NCBI GenBank assembly: GCA_000469685.2
Contig: LS997564.1
Coordinates: 1,774,001-1,838,000 of the forward strand
Length of the DNA stretch: 64,000 nt
From: Haemonchus contortus
Taxonomy: Eukaryota; Nematoda; Chromadorea; Rhabditida; Trichostrongylidae
Direction: 5' to 3'
The number at the start of each line of letters is the position of its first letter. Positions within the stretch are counted from its first letter, which is position 1. The notes below the pieces were generated by a model. That model ran no database searches, was not told where the DNA came from, and saw only the letters and a list, made by a program, of their open reading frames with translations. The position numbers and the translations under genes were made by a program. This document shows, piece after piece, positions 50,501 through 60,243 of this stretch.

Positions 50501-53500
50501 TGAAGGTCGGACAAAGAACTGCTTTGTAAGTGATGAACAGCGCGAGCTGCTTTCATTACTTTTAGGATGTTATTGTGACAACAGCTCAATTAAAACTGCA
50601 GTCGTTGGCGAGTGGGATGTGCTGACATCGCCCGCATATCCTCTGTCATACTGTAACGACATGCTTTGCGTCACGAGAATAGTCGCTCCGGAAGGGTAAT
50701 GTTTTTGTTTGACCAAAAAGCTTTCCGAATAGAATTTCTTGATAAAAACAAAATATAGGAAACTGGCGAACGTCCGTTGCGCGCGTCCGTCGAATGTAGG
50801 TCACCCCGCCCACTTCGCGTGCGGCGCACTCCACTGTGGTCTCGAGATGACATTACAGTACTACCAAGTGTGAGTGGAGCGAATGATTTGCATTTGTCCG
50901 TGTTATCTTCTCATTGACTGATTGCCGTAGACCAAGCGCAAACCGTACGCTCCACTGACAACTGCGACATCTGTCAAGTATCGCGAGCTGACTCGCCGCA
51001 TGCGACGGCTGCGGCGTGACCTAGTTTCGACGGACACGCGCAACGAGGCGCACCCTAGGAAACTAGGAGAGAAAGCATAGCCTCGATTTCCGCTCACTAC
51101 GGTAAAGGCGCAGTTCCGAGGAGGATAATCGAGAATGGGGAAGACGGGAGTTGTGGAATTGTAAATTTGCAAAAACCTTCACCCTATTAGACCTGTATCG
51201 AGGGGAAAAGTCTACAAATCATATTTATGCTGATTTGAGCTTACAGAATCTATCAGTCGATATGAATCTGATATCGGTGCAGAATTCTGTGACATCAATG
51301 ACTCACCAACTCTGTGAAATATCTCGCTTGTTTCTTGAAGGGTTTTTGTGTAGCAGAATGAGTCACGACACAGCGAGTCTTGCTTACCATTTCAACGCCG
51401 ACAGGAAGCGGTAAACTCGCACTCTTATCTAACACTACCTTTTCGGCTAGTATGCGCCATGCAACAATCTGAGAGGGAACACCAACACTCGCACCATCAC
51501 CGTAACTAACACAATTACCCTCCTACTAGAGAACCAATCTCCATTAGTACCGAACACGGTCGGAACTTTTAAAGGCAAAGTGAATGCATCAGCAACTATA
51601 CCCCTTCTGCTTTGGGGGTATACCACATACCGAAGGCCATACTCCATTGTGAGAACCAGAACCATTCCAATAAACTGTATACTATATCACTATAGCTACA
51701 CAAAATTCCTGCATAACTATACAGAACCCGTATATCCATTTCGTTGAAAACAATCGATCTATTGAGATTTAATCAACAACAACTAGTTTGTAGGCATCAT
51801 GTTGTACTGAACATTACCGACTTCTATACGGAACCCTACAATGATGTACTGACGCTATTCGATGGTTGGAATATCAGCGGACGGCACATGGAGATGTACG
51901 TAGAAATTTGATATTTTATTTCCACAAAGTCATTGGGAAGTAGTTCAGTGGCCTCGCGAGAGTTCAGAAATATGACCACTGAAATACCAAACGGCCCTAT
52001 AAGACTCCACTGGAACATCTCGCTGGGCGGCACAGCTAATTATGTTGTTCTGGAGCATCACTCCCAAATGTATAGTTGATGGTTCTGATGAGCAGACTTG
52101 TACCCTGTGTTGTACAACTCTTTTACTCTCTTGGTTACCGACTATGCAAAGTTTTAATAATGAGCGAGCTACAACACTGCTTGAGTCACTTTCATGTCAA
52201 ATTCCTCTGACATCGTTACTAAGGCTACCAAAACTACTTGAGTCTTGATCATTGACTTGACCTCGGGTACTTACATACCTTCCACTTACCTACGTCTTTG
52301 TGGGTCAGCCTGTAGGTGAAACTGACAGCCAGGTCTTCCCCGACTCCGCGAAGAGACTTCTCTGTAGTCTGCTATTTGTGTCCGGGTTCCTCAGCCGTGG
52401 CTGCTTGTGGACTCAAGCCGCAGGGAGGTGGAAAGTCGCTGCGACGTGTCGGATCCGGGCAAGAAGTTGCGAGTTTCTTCCCCTCCCGAAGCTCTCCTGA
52501 GCCTTTATACGCCGTGGGCAGAACTAACAATACATCATGAACCGAGGATTCATGACATATGTAGGTAAGAGTTGCAGCGGATTATAAGTGCAACGGGACT
52601 ACTATACCCATAATAATAATGGTAAGACCTTGTAAAGTTGACATTTTTAGATTAAGGTATGTTCATTCTACAGCAGCAGACCTTTCAATGACGAGCTACG
52701 ACGTGTTCAAATTCCATCCGGAATCATTCGAACGGCTGAAGTACTTCTTGTACACAGACTTTCTTAATTTGAATTTCAAGGTTTCACGGAAAAGGGCAAT
52801 TCCCACGCCTAATTCGAAACACCAACGAGACGTTATCGCTTGTTTTCAAATCCGATCACGAGGTCTACTATGAAGGATACCGCCTCCTTTTCTCAGCTGG
52901 TATGCCTTTGCTGCATCTAGCGAGTTCGAGTTCCCACTGAATTACAATCTAAATTAAGCGAGCTCTTCAATTCCTTTCGGATCTCTTGTTGTTCCCTTTT
53001 TCCCTAGTCCTCTGTGTATTAGGGTGTCCGGAAAGTTTTGAGAAAGTTTTGCCTCTCAACTTAGAAAGCATGTTGCTCGCGAACGCGCTAAAGGACGATA
53101 GATTTGACAGCAGGGAAAGGAGCATTGTCCATTGATCAGTACTATAACTACCCTAAAATTCTCTATATAAGAGCGGTTGAAATTACCGGTGAAAAAAGAA
53201 TTGGAATGAAATTGAAATTGAATGCAGTCACCCTCTAACTCGATGGATGGATAAGTTAAACTTCGAAGAAGAAGAAGTTAAGAAGAAGCTCCGCGATAAT
53301 AAACAATTCATATAGAAAAATAGCGATCCATTGAAATCGCTATTTTTCTATATGAGTTATTTAGTAAGTGGGCGGGGTTTGGAGTTGAGGGGCGGAGCAT
53401 CTTCTTAACTTCTTCTTCGGTTTTTATTTATCCATCCATCAAGTTAGAGGGTGACTGCATTCAATTTCAATTTTTTCCAATTCATTTTTCACCGGTAGTT

Positions 53501-55496
53501 TCAACCGCTCTTGTCTATGGAATTTTAGGGTAATCGTTATTCGACATGGTCGTTCGAGGTATGTAACGTCTACCGAACGTTGTGCCATCGACAACACTAA
53601 CGAAGCCTTCTGCCTGTCCATTAAAGAAACTAATCACTTTGACACTCTGGCTTGATATTGTGACTTATGGGCAGGGATGCACAGTACTTGCCACCCCCCC
53701 CCCCCATAAATGACACGATCGCTTTCTCTGAGAAGAGATTTGCTTCGACGATGCTCGTCGACTCGAACGTCCACTGTCCTCAAATACCGCTACTGTTCTG
53801 GTTTCTCGTCAGGGCAATCCTACTCAAAGTGGCAGGGTTTGGAAAAGGTGATCTCTACTCTCTAATTCATCATCCATGCCATTCTACGCAAAAGTCCTTA
53901 CAAATCAGGACTCTTTGCAAATAGCACACATCCTCGACTGAGCAGGTAATGGATAATGCCCCATCACCCCCGCGAGGACGTCGATGGATGGACTGGAAAG
54001 ACTTGGTATGCCCTTACTTACCCGCTCCCCAACTATTCACCTATCCTCAACTTATATGACTGCCATACATTCAGAGGCCTATAGACCTGCTATACAGGGA
54101 AAGGTTTCACTAACTGTCGAGAAGTCGAATAGGTAGTAGATGAAGGAGTTGTTCACGCCTCTCTTATTATTGAAGAAATGACATCAATGCCCTGTCCAGT
54201 TGATTGGGAGACACTGTGGCCAGGAAGGCCACTATCTTGATCACTGATCTAACTTTGTTGCTGTAGTTAGTTTGAGGAAAAGCGTTTAGAAAACCGGCTG
54301 AATTTTCTCAAAACTCTTCGGACACCCTAGTATACTACTACGTATGAACTCCATATCGAGTTTGGCCGTCTTCAAGACCGGTTTGCTTCAATAAATTGTT
54401 CAATTTCAGAATCTAATAAGGACGGTTACGTCGAGGCTCGTCTATTTGTATACTATTCTATAATTGTCATTACTCTACTATCAATTATGCTCATTGCTGG
54501 AATCATCGTTGCGGTGTTCAGAAGGTACGCTGTAGAGCACTTCCAGAAAAGTGTGTCATATATTTACGTAATTGCTATTTCCACCTTGCTTGACTGGTCA
54601 GATGTAAGTAGTAGGGAAGTAAAGACGAAACCGTGAAACCAATATTGTACCATGTGTGGCGAGAACAACGGTCTAGGTAGTGCGAGGCGTAAAAAGCACG
54701 GGGTCTGGAAAGCACAAGTACGGGTTGAGACTCATCCGAGACCGGAGTTTTGTCCATAAATCGCCAGCCTTGTGAAACATTCGGATCGCGTACTGAGGCG
54801 AAATAACAGCAGTTAATAGACCATCAAGCTAAAAAAAATGAAGTACCATGTAATGCCACAGGATCACTGGACACCTCCTGAATGCAGAGCAATAACTCTC
54901 GATAAGATGACCGGTGAGGGATGAATCGTTCCGCAAACGGATTAATCTGCGTATTCAATTTCATTTAGAGAATTTGGGCGATTAAAATTGACAATGGCTG
55001 CTTTCTGCCGGCGTGCCGGCGTGCCGGCGGAAGCAGTGCTAGGGGGGAGGAGGGAGGCAGACAGCGTTAAGCAAACAGTCCACGCCCTATCGAGGGACTG
55101 AAAACAAACACCCTTCAATGGAGCGTGGACTGTTTGCCTAACGCTGTCTGCCTCCCTCCTGCCCCCTAGCACTGCCTCCGCCGGCACGCCGGCACGCCGG
55201 CGGACTATAAAGCAGCCAATCGGTATTTCATACTTGGGTGATGGACACATTTTTACTATTCTGCTAAAGTAGTCTCTTATCAAGCGGGCGACCCACAAAG
55301 ACGTAGACTTGAGTTCGCGTATTAAACTAGACCTAATAACTAATTTAAAAATTGTTACCCTACATAGGATACTGCTTATTATATCTGATCAGTTTTAAGA
55401 TCTTTTTGTGATCAACTACCACTTCATGCTACCGCTTTCCAGATTGCCTACGCGACCACTCTATTTGGCATCCGTTAGCTACTCTGATCGAAAAAA
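38529..55496 (+). CDS. Multi-CUB membrane receptor, copy 3, 17 kb with TE-filled introns
   Basis: Seventeen in-phase exons: 38529-38610, 38671-38801, 39120-39259, 39792-39919, 40684-40767, 40826-40934, 41230-41348, 42102-42330, 42397-42527, 49696-49820, 49902-49975, 50351-50505, 50566-50695, 51794-51895, 52781-52899, 54410-54524, 55443-55496. All are open. The domain order equals copy 2: signal peptide, five CUB-like modules, transmembrane helix, tail. Introns 1 and 8 use GC donors (gcaagt); copy 2 has gtaagt at intron 8. Intron 9 is 7.2 kb and holds a mariner, two Helitrons and a LINE. The tail exon is 9 nt shorter and reads RPLYLASVSYS, so the NPxY signal is lost. No terminal exon like 35942-35972 was found; without splicing, a stop follows within eight codons. 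It may be expressed, but the 3' end is uncertain. Confidence 0.75.
42918..42968. repeat. TATAA-type microsatellite, left remnant
   Basis: Short ataat/aataata repeats at the left edge of the transposon cluster in intron 9 of CUB copy 3. Further pieces of the same array lie between the inserted elements. Confidence 0.8.
42969..43695 (+). mobile_element. Internally deleted mariner-family element
   Basis: Termini ttaggttgagtcataagttc and gacttatgactcaacctaa are inverted repeats. Inside, around 43200-43530, is the N-terminal part of a mariner transposase, with EIDRRLKEVYKKVAPLRCT, DRPGRS and DPYQTTRELAVTLGESVHN. A frame change leads to GRWVPHALKQYDMDFRADMA. The catalytic half is missing. At 727 bp it is about half the length of a full element. 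The style resembles mariners known from hookworms; that assignment is from memory. Confidence 0.82.
43750..43897. repeat. (ATGAATGT)n microsatellite
   Basis: About 18 octamers near the 5' end of Helitron A. Gives a repetitive IHTFIHSY frame on the - strand, which is not a gene. Confidence 0.95.
43953..44002. repeat. 22-bp stem palindrome inside Helitron A
   Basis: Left arm aggtcggggcaacttaggga and right arm tccctaacttgccccgacct pair with one mismatch over 22 bp around a 6-nt loop. It is not shared by the other two Helitron copies. Confidence 0.85.
44900..44926. repeat. TATAA microsatellite piece and LINE target site
   Basis: Short stretch of aatat repeats between Helitron A and the CR1-like LINE. 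Its last eight bases (atgatata, 44919-44926) are the LINE's target duplication. Confidence 0.75.
44927..48009 (+). mobile_element. 5'-truncated CR1-like LINE
   Basis: Flanked by the 8-bp duplication atgatata (44919-44926, 48010-48017). It carries the end of an endonuclease domain (AASDHSVVAFN near 44985), a reverse transcriptase with YADD at 46330-46341, and a 0.9 kb 3' region ending in a small hairpin (gcacctacgagtgc) and a TAAATAAAATAAA tail. It inserted into the TATAA array. The 5' end lies next to a 44-bp inverted repeat (44935-44978). Confidence 0.83.
44972..47101 (+). pseudogene. CR1-like reverse transcriptase, disrupted
   Basis: Three frame segments form one protein: 44972-45217 (endonuclease end and linker, SDHSVVAF), about 45190-46680 (reverse transcriptase), and 46631-47101 (C-terminal part, AYVIPIMEYGSQIWSPHTRK). 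Reverse transcriptase motifs in order: ESIITAIPKVPNPDLVSSFR, GFVMGASTCTQM, YFDLSKAFDRVNHAKL, SGVPQEGVLSPLLF, and YADD. Breaks are a frameshift near 45190-45215, an in-frame TAG near 45270 just before KARLF, and a frameshift between 46640 and 46680. The enzyme would copy its own RNA at a nicked target; this copy cannot make it. Confidence 0.85.
48017..48083. repeat. TATAA microsatellite piece left of Helitron B
   Basis: Repeats of taatataata that resume on the other side of Helitron B at 49362, showing that the Helitron split one array. Confidence 0.9.
48084..49361 (+). mobile_element. Non-autonomous Helitron B
   Basis: Starts TCCTTACTATCTATAAAGCG after an A. It ends with the hairpin GCGCGC-GTTA-GCGTGC (49333-49348), then atagccaaa and CTGG before a T. 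A (TGTC)n(TTTG)n microsatellite follows the 5' end (48106-48152). The body has about six GC-rich units (gtgggcggggcttagatcaa, ttctgggatgcggcaaaaag) shared with Helitron A. It is inserted exactly within the TATAA microsatellite. No coding capacity is seen; the open frames are repeat translations. Confidence 0.87.
49362..49606. repeat. (TATAA)n microsatellite, right part
   Basis: About 245 bp of ataat repeats in intron 9 of CUB copy 3, 90 bp before exon 10. Homologous in position to 21531-21869 in copy 1. Confidence 0.95.
50765..51055. mobile_element. 291-bp MITE with 9-bp target duplication
   Basis: Flanked by taggaaact at 50756-50764 and 51056-51064. Imperfect inverted ends of about 35 bp share gttgcgcg and gtccgtcgaa. 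The insertion is absent from the same intron (13) of CUB copy 2, near 33350. A 9-bp duplication fits a Mutator-like element; this class call is inference. It is locally GC-rich. Confidence 0.75.
53019..54330. mobile_element. Mariner-like element with nested fold-back
   Basis: Flanked by TA. Ends ttagggtgtccggaaagttt and aactcttcggacaccctag are inverted repeats, extended by gttttgagaaa / tttctcaaaac. It lies in intron 15 of CUB copy 3. No transposase is readable inside. A 390-bp palindromic insert occupies 53150-53535. Confidence 0.78.
53150..53535. repeat. Palindromic fold-back element nested in the mariner
   Basis: Arms about 140 bp: ccctaaaattctc...ggttgaaa at the left and tttcaaccgctc...gaattttaggg at the right, including gcagtcaccctctaactcga against agttagagggtgactgc. 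A second tight hairpin (catatagaaaaatagcgatc against gcgatttctatatg-like text, 53310-53356) sits near the centre, next to a Helitron-like gtgggcggggtttgg word. Confidence 0.82.
54996..55217. repeat. Long hairpin: about 90-bp arms, 35-nt loop
   Basis: Left arm runs from ggctgctttctgccggcg to gcaaacagtccacgc; right arm from gcgtggactgtttgcctaac to cggactataaagcagcc. Both include three gccggcgt-type repeats and tgctaggggg. Only a few mismatches are visible. It lies in intron 16 of CUB copy 3 and is absent from copy 2. Probably a fold-back MITE; as RNA it would form a long double strand. Confidence 0.88.
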
Positions 55497-55643
55497 GTAT
55501 GTTTCAACGAAGTCTTGATCAAGCTTTAAATGGCAATTGCAAAAAATGTTACCAAAATTCGAAGGTTTAAATGAAATAACTTGAATAGATATTATCACAT
55601 TTACATAAGGATATAATAATATGATGGTATAGTACGATATTAA

Positions 55644-56516
55644 CACGTTGCGTACCGGCGCCTTCGGCGATTTTCCCATGCGCGTGGCCAAGCGATTTTT
55701 GGTTCGTCTCGCGGCGTGCATCACCATGTGATGCACTTGGCCACAAGGAACGGTTTCTTTTCTAACATTGCGAATCTCTGCTATTGGGATCCAATTTTTT
55801 TTCTATGTTTTAGCATATGGAGAAAAACATATATGTCTAACACTCTGTGATTTAAGAGACATTTTTTTGGTCGCGTGCTAAATCTGAATCAAATAAATCT
55901 ACTTAGTGCCAAATCCTGCAATAACAATTCCAACCGGCCGAAGTTTCTTGACTTCAAAGTGTTCTGACTTGAAGGTTATGGGATTTTGTCTTATCAAGGA
56001 TTACGAGTCATTCATTTCTTCCGAATCAACGAAAGACTAGTAGTGCTAACTTGCTATCACTTTCTTTTATGAGTTTTCATTTTCGTTATAAGCCATGTTC
56101 TTGAATTCCAGTACAATTGTCTATATTTTTTTCAAGAGTTCTCAATTACATAACTGTAACTTACGATCTCTAGGTTAATTACCAAACCGGTTAGTTTGAA
56201 TACGAGTACAAAGATTATTATAATTATTTCACCAAAGTACAGAAGAAATGTTCAATAGAACTTGTTAGTAGCGTTACATTCATGATTAATATTATGGTGT
56301 ATGGACACTCCATATTTCCTGAGCTGCTGGAGTCCCAGGCAGATATGTTGTTCAGCATGTTCGAAAACATGTGTTTGCAAATTTTGACTAGTATTGCTTC
56401 ACAGAGAAAGTAGAAATTCGAGTGTGAAGTTCATGCATCACCATGTGATGCACGTGGCCACGCGGGCAAGTATGCGCGTGGCCACGTCCATTTCAAGTCA
56501 CTCGGTACGCAATGTG
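55644..56516. mobile_element. piggyBac-like MITE, TTAA-flanked
   Basis: Flanked by TTAA (55640-55643, 56517-56520), with ends cacgttgcgtacc and ggtacgcaatgtg. Near each end is the palindrome tgcatcaccatgtgatgca (about 55718 and 56424), followed by a cttggccac/cgtggccac word, in the same orientation. No transposase frame seen. It lies where the terminal exon of CUB copy 3 would be expected. Confidence 0.72.
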
Positions 56517-56544
56517 TTAAAAAAGGTTAGTTTCCGAGTTTTCA

Positions 56545-56808
56545 TTCAATCTTGATCCAGGATGCGCTCATGCATTCGACCCTCACTCAGAATCGTAGTA
56601 GCGGATTGAATGCATAACACAGTGACTTGAAATGGCCAGCCGATGAACGAGCCAGTACTGATGCCCTCTCAGACAAATTTGGTACAACTCACTAGACCCC
56701 GGCGGAATGGAAGTCTTGGTGGGGCTACGCGGATACCGATCAGGGATTCGATTCCTGAGCTATTCGTGCGTGAAGGTGCGCCACATTCCGCTACACCACC
56801 TTTGCTAT
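56545..56808 (-). mobile_element. tRNA-derived SINE, older copy
   Basis: The - strand begins AAAGGTGGTGTAGCGGAATG (A-box) and has GGAATCGAATCCC (B-box), then the same body as the SINE at 30421-30720 (ccccggcggaatg, tctcagacaaat, gaatcgtagtagcg). It is more diverged than that copy. Confidence 0.75.
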
Positions 56809-56812
56809 GGTA

Positions 56813-57670
56813 TAGCAGGTGGTCAAGCTCTAGCGCCTGTCAATAGTACGTTAACTGGCATATTCGATAAACACACTCGAAGTTCAGTGGTGAAATACAA
56901 CAAGTGTGCTACCCTACTTTTGAAACTGACAGAGAGAGAGACAGGCAAGCGAGCGGAATTATCGGAACTGCTCTCATCAAGGCTATTTAAAATCAGAAGC
57001 CGTCCGTGTACTAGCTGTTCACACTGACAAAAAAAGCAGAAGTTATTCGTGATTCGAGACCCTCACATGTGTGAATGACAGATGAAATGCATTCCACTAA
57101 GGACGTTGTTGTCCCATCAGAAGCCGACAATCATACAAATAGGCCATCTCACATACAATGTCAACATGCTTCAAGCTAAAGGACGCCCTCGCAAAATGTT
57201 TTCTCCGTGATGACCGTGCTGCTATCATACCGCTGTACGCTGTAACGCCAATGTACTGAAGAATTATCATAGCTGGGAAAAGTTTGTACAGAACTTCTTG
57301 CGAAGCGCAACGTAACAACGTATTCGTAGCGGAGCAAAACCTCAGAATCACAGCAAACTCGCGCGTAGCCCCTCAAAAGACAACGAGATTCTGAGGCACC
57401 ACCATATTAGGTAAAGAAGCGAGCAGCACATAGCCGGTGTTAATTGCAAACAAAGGAATAAATTTTTCCAATAGAATATCAACTGAAATAATCAATTCGT
57501 ATAGGTAGCATAAGTATTATATTAAATTGCTGAAAGAAGTCACAATGATTCACTTTTTGCAATCAAGTGTTTCTATTTCCATCGTTCCGGCACAGAATTG
57601 ACGAGATGGTTATCCCAGAAAGATGTAGAAAATAAATAATGACCTCCTTGCTTCACTGCATTAGGAATCA
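56813..57670. other. Non-coding stretch between array pieces
   Basis: No gene recognised. A (GA)n run lies near 56932. From 57350 it aligns with 1895-1960, and from 57411 with 3720-3960. Weak open frames on both strands lack conserved features. Confidence 0.45.
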
Positions 57671-57704
57671 TCCTACTTATATAATCGGCTAAGTGTGTCT
57701 GTTG

Positions 57705-57745
<41 letters not shown>

Positions 57746-58748
57746 TGTGTTTGTCCGGAAATTCATAACTCCCGTCCCACTGTAGCTAAAGCATTCAAAT
57801 TTGAAAGTGAGATAGGTGGCACGATGGGAACAGCGATGGTAAGCGATAGGAAGTGACAACTATCGATAGGAACTGATAAGGAGCCTTAAAAGGCAAAAGC
57901 CTGAGTATCCGTAACTCCTTTCGTATTAGCGGTGATGCCTTGGCACTTTAGCAGGTGGTATAGGATGTAAAGGGACCATTAGTGATTGGTGACAGAGAAT
58001 GATAACAAGTGATAGAGACTGATAAGAAGCTATAGAAGGCGAAAGTCTGTAGGTGTGTGGCGCGCTTCCTGTTAATAGTGAAGTCTAGGTATTTCAATAG
58101 GTGATGTAAGATGTGACAGGATCGTAGGTATTCGGTGACGGGATCGAGAACGGTTGGTGCCAGGCCAGGAGCTGATAAAACTGATAAGGGGTAACGAAAA
58201 TCCTGGAAAGCGTAGAGCCACTATGATAATGACATTAATAGTGGAACCTTGACAGTTTGGTATGTGATGTGGAGTACGGTGGGATCGTAGACGACCGATG
58301 TTAGGGAATGATAACAGCTGATAGCGACGACTGATAAGATCACTTACCAACTGAATTCAACTCCTGTGGTATCTATGATGTATTTATGATTACGACTATT
58401 ATATAGATTACGACCGCTAACCAGCAAGGTTTGCGACTCGGTGGACGATCAAGTTCACTTTATGTTTTGTTATCATTTACGACAAAGCTCATCCGACCGC
58501 CAATAATGTGGGATTCTCAACTAATGATGTACCCGTAGAGGAAAGAAGGTCCAGTGATAACGACATCTTATAATGGTGTAATTATCACATGAGAACATTT
58601 GTGAGTACTATTCAATCCTTTGGTTGCCTATCAGTTAAATCTTTAATGATTCATAATTTTCAAGATGTAGAACAACCGATTGATTCTTTTATTCGTAGGC
58701 GTAAGCATGGGCATGTGTTGCACGCATTGGCGTGCGTAGCCCAACTGG
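57671..58748 (+). mobile_element. Non-autonomous Helitron C
   Basis: Starts TCCTACTTATATAATCGGC after an A. It has a (TG)n microsatellite (about 57702-57756), then gtccggaaattcataactcc as in the other copies. It ends with a perfect hairpin GCACGC-ATTG-GCGTGC (58720-58735), gtagcccaa and CTGG before T. The middle holds about four tandem units of 130 bp with 'gatagngactgataagaag'. The paralogous empty site is at about 3962 (gaactc|tttcaaa). Confidence 0.86.
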
Positions 58749-58792
58749 TTTAGAAGATAAAGTTAGATGAACGAAGAATAACCAATATATAA

Positions 58793-59344
58793 CCCATTGA
58801 CGACCATGCAGTCCACATATGGACTACAGTTGTATTTTTTGTTTTATTCGTCTAAATTTCCACTTTTTTCAATTCTTCTTCTCAAAACATTACATCAGGC
58901 TTAAATGAAACTACTTACGGCATGGTCCTAGGAAATCTTCCAGTTTTGCAATTGTAAAGGTGTTTTTCCGAAGGAGTACATTATCTTGGTGTATTTTTCG
59001 TTCATTGAACAACTTCAAAAAATAAGATATTTTGAAAAGACGGTCGTTATTAGCATGATCAAATGCAAATCTCGAAAATTCCCCGAAACAATTTCTGGTA
59101 ATGATTAACCCATTGGCGACCGCGCCTTTTACATTGTCCTTGCATTAACTTTTAATTTCTCTTAAAACTGTAGTTGGAAGTGTATGATTCCTGGATCACA
59201 ATGCCTCAAGATTCTCTAGAAGGTTGTGAGTTCATCTGATACTTGAAAACATGAAAAATTATAGGAACATCTGATAAATAATATAAATGCTACAGGAGCA
59301 CGATATGATGTGGCTCGCCGGCGGGCCACGCGGTCGTCAATGGG
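58793..59344. mobile_element. piggyBac-like MITE pair
   Basis: Outer ends cccattgacgacc (58793) and ggtcgtcaatggg (to 59344). An internal left end cccattggcgaccgcg starts at 59109, preceded by TTAA (59105-59108), and TTAA follows the right end (59345-59348). So a 236-bp element 59109-59344 has perfect TTAA flanks, and either a larger parent or an older copy adds the left half. The left outer flank is ataa rather than ttaa. Confidence 0.72.
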
Positions 59345-59348
59345 TTAA

Positions 59349-60224
59349 AGACACTTAGAAACTGTTTTTTAAATTCAATTCACTTGGATCATCTCCCTAA
59401 ATGCTATTCAATTAGAAAGCCCTTATCACAATTTGAACAATATGTTATCATATTAAGTGATCTTGTATTGAAATACCAATAATAGTATGCATTTCATCAT
59501 TTCATTTATCGAACCTTTCTGTTGAACCATTCCGAACTATGAATTATCAACTCCTTGCTTGCCAATAGTTTATAAACAGTACAGTAATCTTTTCCGTTAA
59601 ACTATTATCATATGTATAGGTACAGTTGGAACAGCTTATGTAGCAGATAATGGTTTAAATAACTAAACAGCGAATAACCGACTCTATTTTGATAAGAAAT
59701 TTTTCAGACCCGAAGCAATCCGCCTTAATATTCAAGGAAAGTCAAGCTCCTGAATCATCGCTGTTTCTTCGGGCTTGTTCTCAAATGACTTTCCAAAATG
59801 TATCGAAAAGCTTTGCAGATTCCTGGCTGCTATATCTTCAATACTCATGGACATCGCCAATGTGACATTTTTTTGATTGTACAAATTATAAAATATGAGG
59901 AAAACAAAAATCCAACTTTGATTTGATAATGAACTCGTAGTAAATCCTCTCGTCGTGCGGTTGTACTTTTTTCATTTGGTCACGGTAATAAGGTGAATGT
60001 GAACAGATGACGGAGAGTTTGAATGAAGAGACAACGAAAATAAAATATAGACGACGCGCTCGTCACCTTTTTCTTTTCGTTTTCACCCTTCCCTCTCCCT
60101 GTCCCCTGGCCCCTACCTGGGGCTCTTACCATTGAACCCCTGAATTTGTAGTTGTGTAATCGTGATAAAATACTCTACCCTTCACTCTACAGGACTGTCA
60201 TTGGTTTGGGTAAAAAAAATAAGG
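59349..60224. other. Array flank left of the retrotransposon, no gene
   Basis: Parallels 3985-4990 (gacacttanaaactg, tcagacccgaancagtc, cttgttctcaaatgactttcc, catggacatcg). Non-coding in both copies as far as I can see. Confidence 0.55.
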
Positions 60225-60243
60225 GTTTGATGTCAAAACCTAG

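Noticed and set aside
54942..55298. 118-aa - strand frame
   Set aside because: Runs across both arms of the long hairpin and is self-complementary; no protein features.
57097..57376. - strand frames of 66-84 aa as a gene
   Set aside because: No recognised motif, no splice context, and the related region at 1890-1960 does not keep the frame.
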